From: Enterococcus pallens ATCC BAA-351
GTDB lineage: Bacteria > Bacillota > Bacilli > Lactobacillales > Enterococcaceae
Assembly: GCF_000407485.1 (NCBI RefSeq)
Contig: NZ_ASWD01000001.1
Location: forward strand, 620,001-684,000
Direction of reading: 5' to 3'
DNA: 64,000 bases
Positions within the stretch are counted from its first letter, which is position 1, and every line of letters begins with the position of its first letter. The position numbers were made by a program, and so were the translations under genes. A model generated the notes under the pieces. That model searched no databases. It was not told the origin of the DNA and saw only the letters and a list, made by a program, of their open reading frames with translations. Positions 49,367 through 58,323 of the stretch are shown here, piece after piece.

Positions 49367-49449
49367 GAAGCTGCCAAAATTTATCAAACAATTGCCAATT
49401 AACCGAACTAAACGTAGAAAACCTCTCGAAAGTCTGATCAAAACGCAAA

Positions 49450-49484
49450 ACAGCCGACAAAGCTAGCTGAACTTTGTCGGCTGT
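49450..49484. terminator. Terminator between convergent genes
   Basis: ACAGCCGACAAAG and CTTTGTCGGCTGT form a perfect 13-bp stem with a 9-nt loop. On the minus strand it is followed by TTTT. It serves the gene at 49487 and perhaps the SnoaL-like gene. Confidence 0.8.
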
Positions 49485-49486
49485 CT

Positions 49487-49765
49487 CTATTGACGTAAAG
49501 GATGGACTACGCGAACTTCATTATTACCATAAGCAATCCATTGCTTGCGTTCTGTGAGATAAAAATAAATGTTCTTCTGTTCGGTACGTTCATCATGGTC
49601 CAGCACAAGTTCATAAACAATGTTACTGGAGAGCCAGTCTGTATAATAAATGCGAACGTTTTCATCAGTCACTATTTTTTTGCCACAGCAGAAAATCGAA
49701 TAATTGGTGAAGTATTCCAAATCATCCTCCAAGCATTCGTCTATATACTGATTCACGATTGTCAT
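49487..49765 (-). CDS. Hypothetical protein (92 aa)
   Basis: This small acidic protein (CLEDDLEYFTNYSIFCCGKKIV, RIYYTDWLSSNIVYELVLDHDE) has no signal or membrane segment. No family is recognised. It has an AAAGGGGGG ribosome binding site and its own terminator, so it is probably expressed. A cre-like site lies 52 nt upstream. Confidence 0.6.
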   Translation of the reverse strand: MTIVNQYIDECLEDDLEYFTNYSIFCCGKKIVTDENVRIYYTDWLSSNIVYELVLDHDERTEQKNIYFYLTERKQWIAYGNNEVRVVHPLRQ

Positions 49766-50151
49766 TACAGGCCCCCCTTTCAGTTACTTTAGATTAATTA
49801 TAATCATACCATTTTTTGACAGCGCTTTCCATTACTAAAATTGTTCTTTTTAAGTCTTTTAAGAATTTGTTCAGTTTTTTTCAAACTTTTAAAAAAAGGA
49901 TCTAATCATTCCCTCTTTTCTTAATCCTCTCAAAGCCACTATTTGTGAAAAATACCTAATTTTTTTGCTTTTTTCATTTTTGACAGGTTTGATACACTGA
50001 ATAAAATAAGAACTTTGCGGGGGAAAAATCAATCAGCTAAAGACTAAATAAGCTCGTTTTTACATTAACAGGTGCAGCTAAAGTTGTTTGATTGTTTTCT
50101 ATTTATGGATACGATCTAACAACACTTTGTTTCAGTCTGCCACTACATAAC
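49766..50151. other. Intergenic region with candidate cre site
   Basis: No gene is seen. TGACAGCGCTTTCC (49817-49830) matches the cre consensus at 12 of 14 positions and has a palindromic core AAAGCGCT. The remainder is AT-rich with no clear ORF. Confidence 0.45.
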
Positions 50152-50183
50152 AAAAACGCCTATATTTTTATCTAAGCGTTTTT
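50152..50183 (-). terminator. Terminator after the methyltransferase
   Basis: AAAAACGC and AGCGTTTTT form an imperfect stem around an AT-rich loop beside the methyltransferase stop, with T-runs outside. Confidence 0.55.
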
Positions 50184-50184
50184 G

Positions 50185-50946
50185 CTATTTTACACCAACT
50201 AAAAACAACCTTCTAAAAGGAAACAACACCTGACCATTTTCCTGACAAGGATAGGCTTGCCGCAAATTTTTCGAAATTTCTTGTAGAAACTGAGTTTGTT
50301 CCTGCTTATCCAGCCTATCCAATTGGACACGCAACGGGGCACCCTTCAAAAAATCCAGCACCTGCTCATGACTCGCCATCTCATGGTAGTACTCTGTTAC
50401 CCACATGGAAATATTCCCAGTCAGCTTTGCAAGCATGTTGTAATACTCGCTGCTCGAATGTACAAGGTAGTTCTCAGCTGCTAAATTTACCAGCTGCTTT
50501 GGAAAGAGTGCTTCCGCTTCTTTTATACATTGATTAGCCGGCATTTCGTTGAACAAAGGGATTTGCACAGCAAATACGCCACCTTTAGTAAGCATCGCAA
50601 AAGACTGCTGCATAAATTCATCTTGCTGCGGCAGCCATTGCAAAAAAGCATTGGAAAAAATTAAGTCAAAGCTGCCCAAGTCTGCAATTGATTCACGGCA
50701 GTCCCTTTGGATAAAGGATACCTCTGGCAGAAGTTTTTGGGCTTCCACTAACATTTCACTAGAGAAATCCACCCCCGTAATATCGGCATTCTTCCAGACA
50801 GCTGCAATTGTTGCGGTACTTATCCCCGTGCCGCAGCCGACATCCAAAATCGTTTCAAAGTTTTTCTCCCGAATTTGGTTTACCAAATCAATCGATGGCT
50901 GCATCCGTTCCTGACCATAACAATTGTACATAGTTGCATTCCACAT
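50185..50946 (-). CDS. SAM-dependent methyltransferase (trans-aconitate methyltransferase-like)
   Basis: This 253-residue Rossmann-fold enzyme has the SAM motif ILDVGCGTGISTATIAA, then VDFSSEMLVEAQKLL, VSFIQRDCRESI and DLIFSNAFLQWLPQ. The last motif and the length fit trans-aconitate 2-methyltransferase (Tam)-like proteins. The natural substrate is uncertain. It is a monocistronic gene. Confidence 0.75.
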   Translation of the reverse strand: MWNATMYNCYGQERMQPSIDLVNQIREKNFETILDVGCGTGISTATIAAVWKNADITGVDFSSEMLVEAQKLLPEVSFIQRDCRESIADLGSFDLIFSNAFLQWLPQQDEFMQQSFAMLTKGGVFAVQIPLFNEMPANQCIKEAEALFPKQLVNLAAENYLVHSSSEYYNMLAKLTGNISMWVTEYYHEMASHEQVLDFLKGAPLRVQLDRLDKQEQTQFLQEISKNLRQAYPCQENGQVLFPFRRLFLVGVK

Positions 50947-51076
50947 AAGCCTGCTCCTCCATCTTTTTTACTAAAATACACCTTCTAGTAAATTGTAGCA
51001 TGAAAAACAAGAGAAATCGGCAGCGGTATTGATTGTTTTAGTTCTGGAATTCGATTTTTCTGTAGTACACAACAAA

Positions 51077-51101
51077 AACGCGCAGTTTTTTTCTGCGCGT
51101 T
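51077..51101 (-). terminator. Terminator of the beta-glucoside operon
   Basis: AACGCGCAG and CTGCGCGTT form a perfect 9-bp GC-rich stem with a 7-nt loop, followed on the minus strand by TTTTTG. It ends the PTS operon after the IIA gene. Confidence 0.85.
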
Positions 51102-51123
51102 ATCTGTCTCTTTAGTTATCTAG

Positions 51124-51444
51124 CTAACCAGCCACCTCAACTCGTTGATACAAGTCAATAATTTCCTTGGCCAAATCTGTAAAGGCAATGGCTGTCATTA
51201 AGTGATCTTGACTGTGAACCGTCAGCAAGGTAATGGTTTGATTGTTTCCTTGGGCTTCTTCGGTTAGCAAATCGGTTTGTGCGTGATGGGCTTCAACCAA
51301 TGAGTGATGAGCTGCTGCGATTTTTTGGTCAGCTTCGTCAAAGGCACCAGCTTTAGCTGCTTGAATTGCCTCCATGGCATCGCTTTTGGCATTTCCGGCA
51401 TTGACAATTAATCCCATGATTACTTCTAATTGCTGTTCTTCCAT
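51124..51444 (-). CDS. PTS lactose/cellobiose EIIA component
   Basis: This 106-residue helical protein has the family histidine in ITLLTVHSQDHLMTAI (His75 region) and the start VIMGLIVNAGNAKSDAMEAIQAAKAGAFDEAD. It passes phosphate from HPr to the IIB protein encoded 7 nt upstream. It is the last gene of the operon. Confidence 0.92.
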   Translation of the reverse strand: MEEQQLEVIMGLIVNAGNAKSDAMEAIQAAKAGAFDEADQKIAAAHHSLVEAHHAQTDLLTEEAQGNNQTITLLTVHSQDHLMTAIAFTDLAKEIIDLYQRVEVAG

Positions 51445-51451
51445 ACTCCCA

Positions 51452-51778
51452 CTACTTTCCTGAAATCAATGATTTGGCTTGCGCTAATACTTTTTCCCCG
51501 TTCATCATTCCATAATCGCTCATATTGATGATAGCGACTGGAATTCCTAAGGGCTCCAGCTTGCTTTCAAATTGCTTTTGCATAAATCTGACTTGCGGTC
51601 CCAGCAGGACACAATCAATTTCCTTTTGGGCTAATAAATTGTCTGATTCTGAAGCCGATACAGCAAAGATGTCGGCATCTAGCTCTTGCTGCTTAGCGGC
51701 TGCCTCCATTTTAGTTACTAATAAACTAGTACTCATTCCGGCAGCACAGACTAACATAATCGTTGTTTGTTTCGGCAT
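51452..51778 (-). CDS. PTS lactose/cellobiose EIIB component
   Basis: This 108-residue protein has the phosphocysteine P-loop MLVCAAGMSTSLLVTKM (Cys11). It transfers phosphate to the sugar as it enters through the IIC protein (54084-55421). It directly follows the ROK kinase gene. Confidence 0.93.
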   Translation of the reverse strand: MPKQTTIMLVCAAGMSTSLLVTKMEAAAKQQELDADIFAVSASESDNLLAQKEIDCVLLGPQVRFMQKQFESKLEPLGIPVAIINMSDYGMMNGEKVLAQAKSLISGK

Positions 51779-51779
51779 G

Positions 51780-52670
51780 TCACTTTTCCTCCTTGATTGG
51801 GTTTTCCAGCATAAATTGATAAACAGCCCCCAGCAGATTGGCTTGGTTATAAAATTTGCAAGGCTTTACGACTGGCGCTAATCCTTCAGCACCCTTTTCC
51901 AAAATCAGCTGTTTTAAGCGATGATTGACTTCGGCGATTACCTCGGCATTTTTTGAAATGGCACCGCCAATTAGAATGATTTCCGGATCAACGGTCACCG
52001 CCAGATTAAAGGCACCTATGGTAATTCCTTGCAGTAAACGATCTACGTAGACTTCGGCTAAAGTATCTCCCTTTTTAGCTAGTTCAAAGACTTCAATCCC
52101 ACTGTACAATCGCCCATCGTTTTTCTCTTGTGAAAAGTGTTTACTCATGGTGACTGGTGAGCCGGCTTCGCTTAAGGTTTGCTTAGTCTGACCGTCGATA
52201 ATCATGAAACCAAACTCTCCGCCAAATAAGTGAGCGCCTGGCTGCAGCTGCTGATTAATAACTACGGCTCCACCAATTCCTGACCCGATAATTAAGTAAG
52301 CCGAATTCGCCACCTGTCGTGCATTCCCTTGCCACACCTCCGCTAAGGCAGCACAGTTGGCATCATTTTGAATTGAGACCGGCAGACCAATTAAGTCCGC
52401 TAGCTCCTGGCGAATTGTGAAACGATGAATATAGTCGATGGCACTGGCTCCATAGATAATGCCGCGAGCAGTATCAACCGCTCCCGGAGAAGCAATGGCA
52501 ACACCAGTGATTTGCTGGTGGAACTGCTGGACAAGTGCTTGAATGGTTGCTTTCATTTCCAGCCAGGTTTCTGGTGTTTTGATGGAACCCGTATTGCTGA
52601 GGGTATTTTCCTGCCATAACCCGTATTTAATAGCTGATCCGCCGATATCTAGTGCCAATAAGCTGTGCAT
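51780..52670 (-). CDS. ROK-family sugar kinase
   Basis: This 296-residue ROK protein has an ATP-binding start LALDIGGSAIKYGLW, ASPGAVD, QNDANCAALAE and SGIGGAVVINQ. The cysteine-rich zinc motif typical of many glucokinases and NagC-type regulators is missing (GEFGFMIIDGQTKQTL). No helix-turn-helix is present, so it is an enzyme. In this operon it could phosphorylate the free glucose released by the phospho-beta-glucosidase, or act as a beta-glucoside kinase. Confidence 0.82.
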   Translation of the reverse strand: MHSLLALDIGGSAIKYGLWQENTLSNTGSIKTPETWLEMKATIQALVQQFHQQITGVAIASPGAVDTARGIIYGASAIDYIHRFTIRQELADLIGLPVSIQNDANCAALAEVWQGNARQVANSAYLIIGSGIGGAVVINQQLQPGAHLFGGEFGFMIIDGQTKQTLSEAGSPVTMSKHFSQEKNDGRLYSGIEVFELAKKGDTLAEVYVDRLLQGITIGAFNLAVTVDPEIILIGGAISKNAEVIAEVNHRLKQLILEKGAEGLAPVVKPCKFYNQANLLGAVYQFMLENPIKEEK

Positions 52671-52671
52671 A

Positions 52672-54030
52672 TTATTTCACCTCAGTTGTTTGTAGAAATT
52701 CCTTGAACCAGTTAAAGCTCTTTTTAGGAACTCGCTTCATGTCTCGCAGCTCGTGATTTCCGCGATTGACGTATACCATGCCGTAGCGTTTTTCCATATC
52801 GCCTTTTGAGCTTGGCAAGTCAATCAATCCCCAGCCTAAATAGCCTAAAACTTCACAGCCGTCGATTGTTATGGCATCCATCATTGCTTTAATGTGCTGT
52901 TCATGATAAAAAATGCGGTAATCATCCTGGATCGGATTTTGACCATCCCAGGTTTCTTGTGTACCGATTCCGTTTTCCACTGGAAAAATCGGAACATGGT
53001 ATTTCTGATACATTTTGTTGATAATATCGCGAAAGCCCAGTGGATCAATGCCCAGGTTCCATGGATTATCTGAAACAAACGGATTTTCCACTTCGCCGTA
53101 GGTCAAATAGTAATTAGGCGCGATACCTGTTGGAATATTTTTGTGACTGATTGAACCGGTACAATAATAGCTGAAGGCCAAATAGTCACTACTTTGTTTG
53201 GCGATTTCTGCCAGCTCTTCCTCTGAAATCTCCAGCTTTAAGTGCTGCTGCTGGTAGGTTCGAACTTGTTTTGAATAGCCGTGGCCGCAGAAAGCATCTA
53301 ATAAATGTTGATTGACAAACTCATCCCATTCTCTAGCCACCAGAACATCTTTGGGATGATTCGTAGCCGGATACATGTTGGAATAGGCCAGCATCCCCCC
53401 GATTTTCCCGTCCGTTGTCTCATGAATGTAATTGGCGATTTTCGCATGGGCTACCATGATATTGTGGGCTATCTGATGAATATTTTCAGCCGTATCCGCT
53501 GTGTTCAAGGTACCACCATACAACAAAGCCAATGGAGTAGAATACAGGTTTTGTTCATTAAAGGTCACCCAGTATTTGACTTTATGCTTGTAGCGGTCTA
53601 CCACTTTTTTTCCATAATCCACAAACGCATCGATGACATGTTTACTCATAAAGCCTTCGTAATTTTGCGCTAAATGAAGCGGCATATCAAAATGATACAG
53701 ACAAAGCATTGGTTCAATACCCCGGTCTAGCATGGCATCAATGTACTGATCATAAAAACGTAGACCCTCTTCATTAAATTCGCCGTCACCCATGGGATTG
53801 ATTCGTGACCAGGAGGTTTGAAAGCGATAAAAATTCATACCCATTTCCTGCAGCAGATCCAAATCTTCTTCGTAACGATGGTAGCGGTCAATTCCATGTT
53901 TCCAGTCAGAGGTCGTTTCAGTTGCCTCGCGAACATCGTAAACCGACAGACCCTTGCCGCCTTCATTCCATGCCCCCTCTGTTTGCATACTGGAGGAAGA
54001 ATCTCCCCAATAAAATTTTTTTGTTGTCAT
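52672..54030 (-). CDS. 6-phospho-beta-glucosidase, GH1
   Basis: This 452-residue GH1 enzyme has an acid/base glutamate in VTFNEQN and a nucleophile in FPVENGIGT. The phosphate-recognition loop SSKGDMEKRYGMVYV with Lys/Arg and Tyr fits a phospho-glycosidase. The acid/base motif is NEQ instead of the common NEP. It cleaves the phosphorylated disaccharide made by the PTS, giving glucose 6-phosphate and glucose or an aglycone. Confidence 0.9.
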   Translation of the reverse strand: MTTKKFYWGDSSSSMQTEGAWNEGGKGLSVYDVREATETTSDWKHGIDRYHRYEEDLDLLQEMGMNFYRFQTSWSRINPMGDGEFNEEGLRFYDQYIDAMLDRGIEPMLCLYHFDMPLHLAQNYEGFMSKHVIDAFVDYGKKVVDRYKHKVKYWVTFNEQNLYSTPLALLYGGTLNTADTAENIHQIAHNIMVAHAKIANYIHETTDGKIGGMLAYSNMYPATNHPKDVLVAREWDEFVNQHLLDAFCGHGYSKQVRTYQQQHLKLEISEEELAEIAKQSSDYLAFSYYCTGSISHKNIPTGIAPNYYLTYGEVENPFVSDNPWNLGIDPLGFRDIINKMYQKYHVPIFPVENGIGTQETWDGQNPIQDDYRIFYHEQHIKAMMDAITIDGCEVLGYLGWGLIDLPSSKGDMEKRYGMVYVNRGNHELRDMKRVPKKSFNWFKEFLQTTEVK

Positions 54031-54083
54031 CGTCTCATTCCATTCATCTTCTTTAATTGTAGTCTTTTCTTATTTCCGCTGGT

Positions 54084-55421
54084 CTATAGTGCCTGCTCTG
54101 CACTTGCCCGAGCAACTCGTTCACTAATTTTCAAGAACGGCAGGTAGAAGAATACTAAAGCCACAATGATAATTGCCTGAACAATAATTGCCCGCCAATC
54201 ACCAGCAGTTGCTAAAAATCCGCTTAAAAATGGCGGTGTCGTCCAAGGGATCGTTACAACACACGGGTTAACAAACCCTGCTGCTGTTGCCAAATAACCA
54301 ATAACTGTCCCAATAATCGGCGACAAAACAAACGGAATAATCATTGGCAGATTGAAGACAATCGGCAAGCCAAAAATTACTGGTTCATTGATATTGAAAA
54401 TATTTGGTCCTAAAGACAGCTTAGATAAATCACGGTACGCCCGATAGCGACTGAAAATTAAAATGGCTAGTATCAGCGCAATCGTTGATCCGGTTCCACC
54501 CATCAATGCCCCATAAACTTGGTGGAAAGCGGAATTAATGATGTGTGGCGCATGCTGTCCCGCCGCTGCGGCATCCATGTTCTCATTCATGTTTACCATT
54601 AACAATGGGTCCAAAATTGGTCCAGTAATAACCGACTGATGAATTCCAAAAGAAAACAGTAGATTACCTAAACAAACTAAGAACAAGTATCCAACTAATG
54701 ACGTGCCGACACCTCGTAATGGTTCTTGAATAAAGCGCTCGATGATAGCCATGAAGTCATTTCCAGTTAATTGAATCAAGAAGGAGGCAAAGGCAAATAG
54801 AGCCACCACAATTACTAAAGGAATCATCGTATTAAATGACTTGCCGACTGCTGGCGGAACACTGTCCCCTAAATTGATCTTAAGCTTCTTGGAACGAGTC
54901 AAACGGATATACAATTCTGTTGCCAGCAAACCAGTGATAATCGCTGCGAAAACTCCTTTTGACCCGATATTTCCATAGCTGATCACCCCATTGATTTGCA
55001 CCGCTGTTTCGGCATCAACCGGCGTGGTTTCAATCATCATCGGAAGCAGGGTTAAAAAGGCTGGAACTACTGCAATGACTACGCCGATTGGATTATCATA
55101 CTCACGATTCTTGGCTAAGAAGTAACCAATCGCGATGACTAGAATAATGCCTGTGATGTTCAAGGTAGAATTGGTAATGATATTGCCCCAATTTTGCCAA
55201 GTTGTCATGGTTCCTTCGCTGATGATATTGCCAAACCAGCCGCTGGGATCTAATACGACTGAATTAATTAAAATTGCGATCCCTGCTAAAATAAATAATG
55301 GCATAATGGTGGCAAAGGAATCTCGCAGTGTTCGTAAATAAATCTGATTGCCAACCTTTTGAGCAGTTAAAACAAATTTTCCCATTAACGCTTCTCTTTT
55401 TTGCTTTTTATCCTCATTCAT
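54084..55421 (-). CDS. PTS lactose/cellobiose EIIC component
   Basis: This 445-residue membrane permease has about ten helices and the family segments SFGIHQSVITGPILDPLLMVN and NINEPVIFGLPIVFNLPMIIPF (NEPV/GLP substrate motif). It brings in beta-glucosides such as cellobiose with IIA and IIB. First gene of the operon, ATG after GGGGGT. Confidence 0.92.
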   Translation of the reverse strand: MNEDKKQKREALMGKFVLTAQKVGNQIYLRTLRDSFATIMPLFILAGIAILINSVVLDPSGWFGNIISEGTMTTWQNWGNIITNSTLNITGIILVIAIGYFLAKNREYDNPIGVVIAVVPAFLTLLPMMIETTPVDAETAVQINGVISYGNIGSKGVFAAIITGLLATELYIRLTRSKKLKINLGDSVPPAVGKSFNTMIPLVIVVALFAFASFLIQLTGNDFMAIIERFIQEPLRGVGTSLVGYLFLVCLGNLLFSFGIHQSVITGPILDPLLMVNMNENMDAAAAGQHAPHIINSAFHQVYGALMGGTGSTIALILAILIFSRYRAYRDLSKLSLGPNIFNINEPVIFGLPIVFNLPMIIPFVLSPIIGTVIGYLATAAGFVNPCVVTIPWTTPPFLSGFLATAGDWRAIIVQAIIIVALVFFYLPFLKISERVARASAEQAL

Positions 55422-55468
55422 TGTGATACCCCCAAGATAATTTCCAGCTACGCGTTAGCTTTACATGT

Positions 55469-55528
55469 ATCATAGCATCCTTATCGATATTTGTAAACAC
55501 TTATTTATATATGTATATACTAATTTTA
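55469..55528 (-). promoter_or_regulatory. Promoter, operator and cre of the beta-glucoside operon
   Basis: On the minus strand a -35 TTTACA (55492-55497) and a -10 TATGAT (55469-55474) are 17 nt apart. The -35 overlaps a cre-like site TGTAAACACTTATT (12 of 14, 55492-55505). Just upstream lies TGTATATACTAATTTTA (55512-55528), the same motif found ahead of gntR and the second GH1 gene, so it is the likely GntR operator. Confidence 0.65.
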
Positions 55529-55537
55529 TTTGCAAAC

Positions 55538-55578
55538 AAAAAAGTACTCTGCTTGAATTACCAAGTAAAGTACTTTTT
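55538..55578 (-). terminator. Terminator after gntR
   Basis: AAAAAGTACT and AGTACTTTTTT form a stem with an inner AT-rich extension, followed by a T-run on the minus strand. It separates gntR from the PTS operon. Confidence 0.65.
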
Positions 55579-55585
55579 GCTGCAA

Positions 55586-56290
55586 TTAGTTAATGTCAGC
55601 AACTATTTTTCCTGAAGTATAGGGGTATCTAGTTTTTGATAAATCAAAAGGTGTCCCATCATCAAAGAAAACCACCTGATTGGTTTCCAGAATCGGTTCG
55701 CCCACGTCAATTCCAAATTCTTGGCTGTCCAGCTCATTGGCTTTTGAAGCGATAATTACTCGCTGCGCTGCACTGATGACATAGCCTAGTTCGTCACGGA
55801 TGTAGTTGTAGATCGATCCCATCAGGATTTCCTCATCCAAATCCTTGATATATTTCAAGGGCATAATCGAGGATTCAATACTGCGGGCTTCCTGATCCAC
55901 GTACCGAACACGCTTAATGTCGTAAACTGGGTCGGTATGCTTAATCTTCAGGGCTTCGTATTCATAAGTAGTAGGAAAACGTACTTCAAAGCGCAGGATT
56001 TTACTGGTAACTTCAGCACCTTCCTGCAGTGAGGTTCCAAAGACACTATTAATTTGTGTCACATTTTTATTGTTCTTTTTGATGTTGTTTCGCACATAGG
56101 TGCCTGAACCGCGTCTAGTGTACAATAGTCCTTCATCTATCAATAATTGGATCGCTTTTCGAACGGTCACTCGACTAGTCTGATAGGATTTTGCCAAGGT
56201 CTCTTGGTCTGGCAGCAGTTCACCTTCTTTATAGTCGCCTTCGATAATTTTTTCCTTTAACGCCATCGCGATCTCTTTATATTTAGGCAT
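55586..56290 (-). CDS. GntR-family (HutC/TreR-like) regulator of beta-glucoside use
   Basis: The protein has a winged HTH (LPDQETLAKSYQTSRVTVRKAIQLLIDEGLLYTRRGSGTYV) and a UTRA effector domain (residues about 85-235, DIKRVRYVDQEARSIESSIMPLKYI), the layout of TreR/HutC proteins that sense phospho-sugars. I prefer the ATG at 56290, with GGAGAG upstream. It lies between the PTS operon and the second GH1 gene, and the shared TGTATATACT motifs are its probable targets, including its own promoter at 56311-56327. Confidence 0.88.
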   Translation of the reverse strand: MPKYKEIAMALKEKIIEGDYKEGELLPDQETLAKSYQTSRVTVRKAIQLLIDEGLLYTRRGSGTYVRNNIKKNNKNVTQINSVFGTSLQEGAEVTSKILRFEVRFPTTYEYEALKIKHTDPVYDIKRVRYVDQEARSIESSIMPLKYIKDLDEEILMGSIYNYIRDELGYVISAAQRVIIASKANELDSQEFGIDVGEPILETNQVVFFDDGTPFDLSKTRYPYTSGKIVADIN

Positions 56291-56310
56291 GGTTATCACT
56301 CTCCGAAATT

Positions 56311-56327
56311 TGTATATACTTTTATCT
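56311..56327 (-). promoter_or_regulatory. Candidate GntR operator (autoregulation)
   Basis: TGTATATACTTTTATCT matches the operator-like motif at 55512 and 57895 in its first ten bases. It lies just upstream of the gntR start, where a -10 element would be expected. Confidence 0.55.
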
Positions 56328-56372
56328 TACTCGATTTCCTTTTAGTTGTAAACAGCCTATACAAATATAAAC

Positions 56373-56401
56373 AGCGGCTTAGTTTTTCAACTAACCGCTG
56401 C
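56373..56401 (-). terminator. Terminator after the second GH1 gene
   Basis: CAGCGGTTAGTT pairs with AACTAAGCCGCTG (12 bp, one bulged base) around a 4-nt loop, next to the GH1 stop. Confidence 0.7.
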
Positions 56402-56407
56402 CAAAGC

Positions 56408-57832
56408 TTATTCAAGTAATTTCTGCAGGTGATCCTCAATTTCTACAGTATTGGTTTTCGCGACTCCTGCAAACCAATATCCGGATTTTTTGATCGTTTT
56501 TATTTGGGTATGAATATTCGTTGAAATAAGCCCATAACGATTGCGATAGGCATTGGCCCAGGACCAGCAATCAATCGGTGTCCACAAATGATAGCCAAAA
56601 CAGTTGGCTCCTTCCTTCATCGCCTGGTTCAGCCAGTATAAATGCTCCTGAATAAACTGAATTCGGTAGTCATCCTCAATCATCCCTGCTTCGCTCAAAT
56701 ATCGCTCTTCTCTTGAAACCCCCATACCATTTTCAGAGACAAACCACTCGATGTTATCATAATTGTTTTTGACATCCATGGCAATGTCGTAAATTGCTTT
56801 GGGATAAATTTCCCAGCCCTTATCAACATTCATCCGTCTGCCAGGCAGCTCATACTCGTCATAATACTTATCCGGCAGCCAATCCACCGCCAAGCTGTTA
56901 GGGGAGATTGCCGGCGCCTTTACCCGATGAGGATGGTAATAATTCAAGCCTAAATAATCAACCGTGTTTTCTTGAATGATCTTAAGCTCTTCTGGCTCAG
57001 CTGCAAACATGACACCATCCTTTTCAAAGATTGCCAGCAGCTTTTCAGGGAAGCTGCCCTTAGTCGAGGCCTTCATGAAAAACTGGTTCAGCCACATATC
57101 TGCGTACTCCGAAGCAGCCAAGTCTGCTGCCGAATCAGATGCTGGATAAGGCGGTGTCAGGTTTAGAATGATGCCAATTTTTCCTGCCTCATTTTGCTTG
57201 ATTTTCTTAAAGCTTTTGACCACCTTGGCCGAGGCCAGCTGCAAATTATAGGCAACCTGAATAGCTTTAGGACCATCCACCAGATTCGGATAGTGAAACT
57301 GATGCAGATACTCCCCTTCGACAATTACCATTGGTTCGTTGAAGGTAAACCAATCAGTTACACGATCAGAGAACAGCTCAAAACATTTCTCAGCAAATTT
57401 TACAAACAGGTCACCCACATGTTTGGATTCCCAGCCGCCATATTTTTGATACAATTCAACGGGCAAATCAAAATGATGCAGGTTGATTACCGGACGAATT
57501 CCGTTTTCAATGAATGTATCAATCACATTATTATAAAATCCAACCGCCTCTTCGTTTACCGTTCCTGTCTCAAAATCATCCATTAATCGAGTCCACTGAA
57601 TTGAGGTACGCACCGAGTTTAACCCGATTTTTTTCATCAGTTGAATATCCTCGCGATAGCTGTTGTAAAAATTAGAAGCCGTATCCGGCCCAATTTGATC
57701 GTAAAACTGCTCTGGTTCGATCTCATACCAATGATCAAAAACACTCGCATGGGTCTTATTAAAGCGTCCTTCCGTTTGCGGGCCGGAGGTAGCTGCTCCC
57801 CACCAAAAATTTTCTGGAAATGTTAAATTCAT
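56408..57832 (-). CDS. GH1 glycosidase, probable phospho-beta-glucosidase
   Basis: This protein of about 474 residues has FTFNEPMVIVEG (acid/base) and WFVSENGMG (nucleophile), so both catalytic glutamates are present. The loop that holds the phosphate differs (WSWANAYRNRYGLIST), with Arg and Asn where the first enzyme has Lys and Met, so the substrate may differ. The ATG at 57832 follows AAAGGTGG. It has its own operator motifs upstream and is the second enzyme of the GntR regulon. Confidence 0.85.
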   Translation of the reverse strand: MNLTFPENFWWGAATSGPQTEGRFNKTHASVFDHWYEIEPEQFYDQIGPDTASNFYNSYREDIQLMKKIGLNSVRTSIQWTRLMDDFETGTVNEEAVGFYNNVIDTFIENGIRPVINLHHFDLPVELYQKYGGWESKHVGDLFVKFAEKCFELFSDRVTDWFTFNEPMVIVEGEYLHQFHYPNLVDGPKAIQVAYNLQLASAKVVKSFKKIKQNEAGKIGIILNLTPPYPASDSAADLAASEYADMWLNQFFMKASTKGSFPEKLLAIFEKDGVMFAAEPEELKIIQENTVDYLGLNYYHPHRVKAPAISPNSLAVDWLPDKYYDEYELPGRRMNVDKGWEIYPKAIYDIAMDVKNNYDNIEWFVSENGMGVSREERYLSEAGMIEDDYRIQFIQEHLYWLNQAMKEGANCFGYHLWTPIDCWSWANAYRNRYGLISTNIHTQIKTIKKSGYWFAGVAKTNTVEIEDHLQKLLE

Positions 57833-57894
57833 TTTGTCCACCTTTTCAATCTGTTTATATGTGTCGTTCAGATGTTAACCACCCAACCCAAATA

Positions 57895-57930
57895 AGTATA
57901 TACTAATTTTTATTTTAAGTATACTAATAT
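57895..57930 (-). promoter_or_regulatory. Tandem candidate GntR operators upstream of second GH1 gene
   Basis: AGTATATACTAATTTTTAT (57895-57913) and AAGTATACTAATAT (57917-57930) lie in tandem in the 5' region of the GH1 gene and match the motif upstream of the PTS operon and gntR. Confidence 0.6.
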
Positions 57931-58113
57931 TTGAGATGCTACTCTTGATTTCTCTCAACGGATGTTGATCTGCTTATAGCAAACTCATATTTCTCAATGA
58001 TGCAAAGTGCTGTCATCATTTGAGTTAATGAAGCAATTACGATTTTTTCTGCGGATTTTTTTGATTAATTACCGGACCATTGCGTTTTTCAATAGGTAGT
58101 TGTTAACAGAACT

Positions 58114-58244
58114 CACCCGAATATTGACTTATTTTTCATAATGGGAAAAGTAATTTGTAGTAAAAAACAGCAGAACAATCCCCTTGTTAAGATCATTACC
58201 CTCAGCACCAATCCAAACAATAGTTTATTTCTCCTTTTGTTCAT
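58114..58244 (-). pseudogene. Possible remnant of a VanS-like sensor kinase (N-terminus)
   Basis: An ATG at 58244 opens 43 codons with a basic start, one membrane helix (LLFGLVLRVMILTRGLF and CCFLLQITF) and an early stop. It lies downstream of the broken VanR-like gene, where its sensor kinase would be expected. The kinase domain is gone. Confidence 0.35.
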
Positions 58245-58323
58245 AATAAATACCTATTTATAGCTTCATTTAATCCGCTACAAGCAGACACTCTTTTAAT
58301 ATTCACTTAGTTTCACTTTAAGA

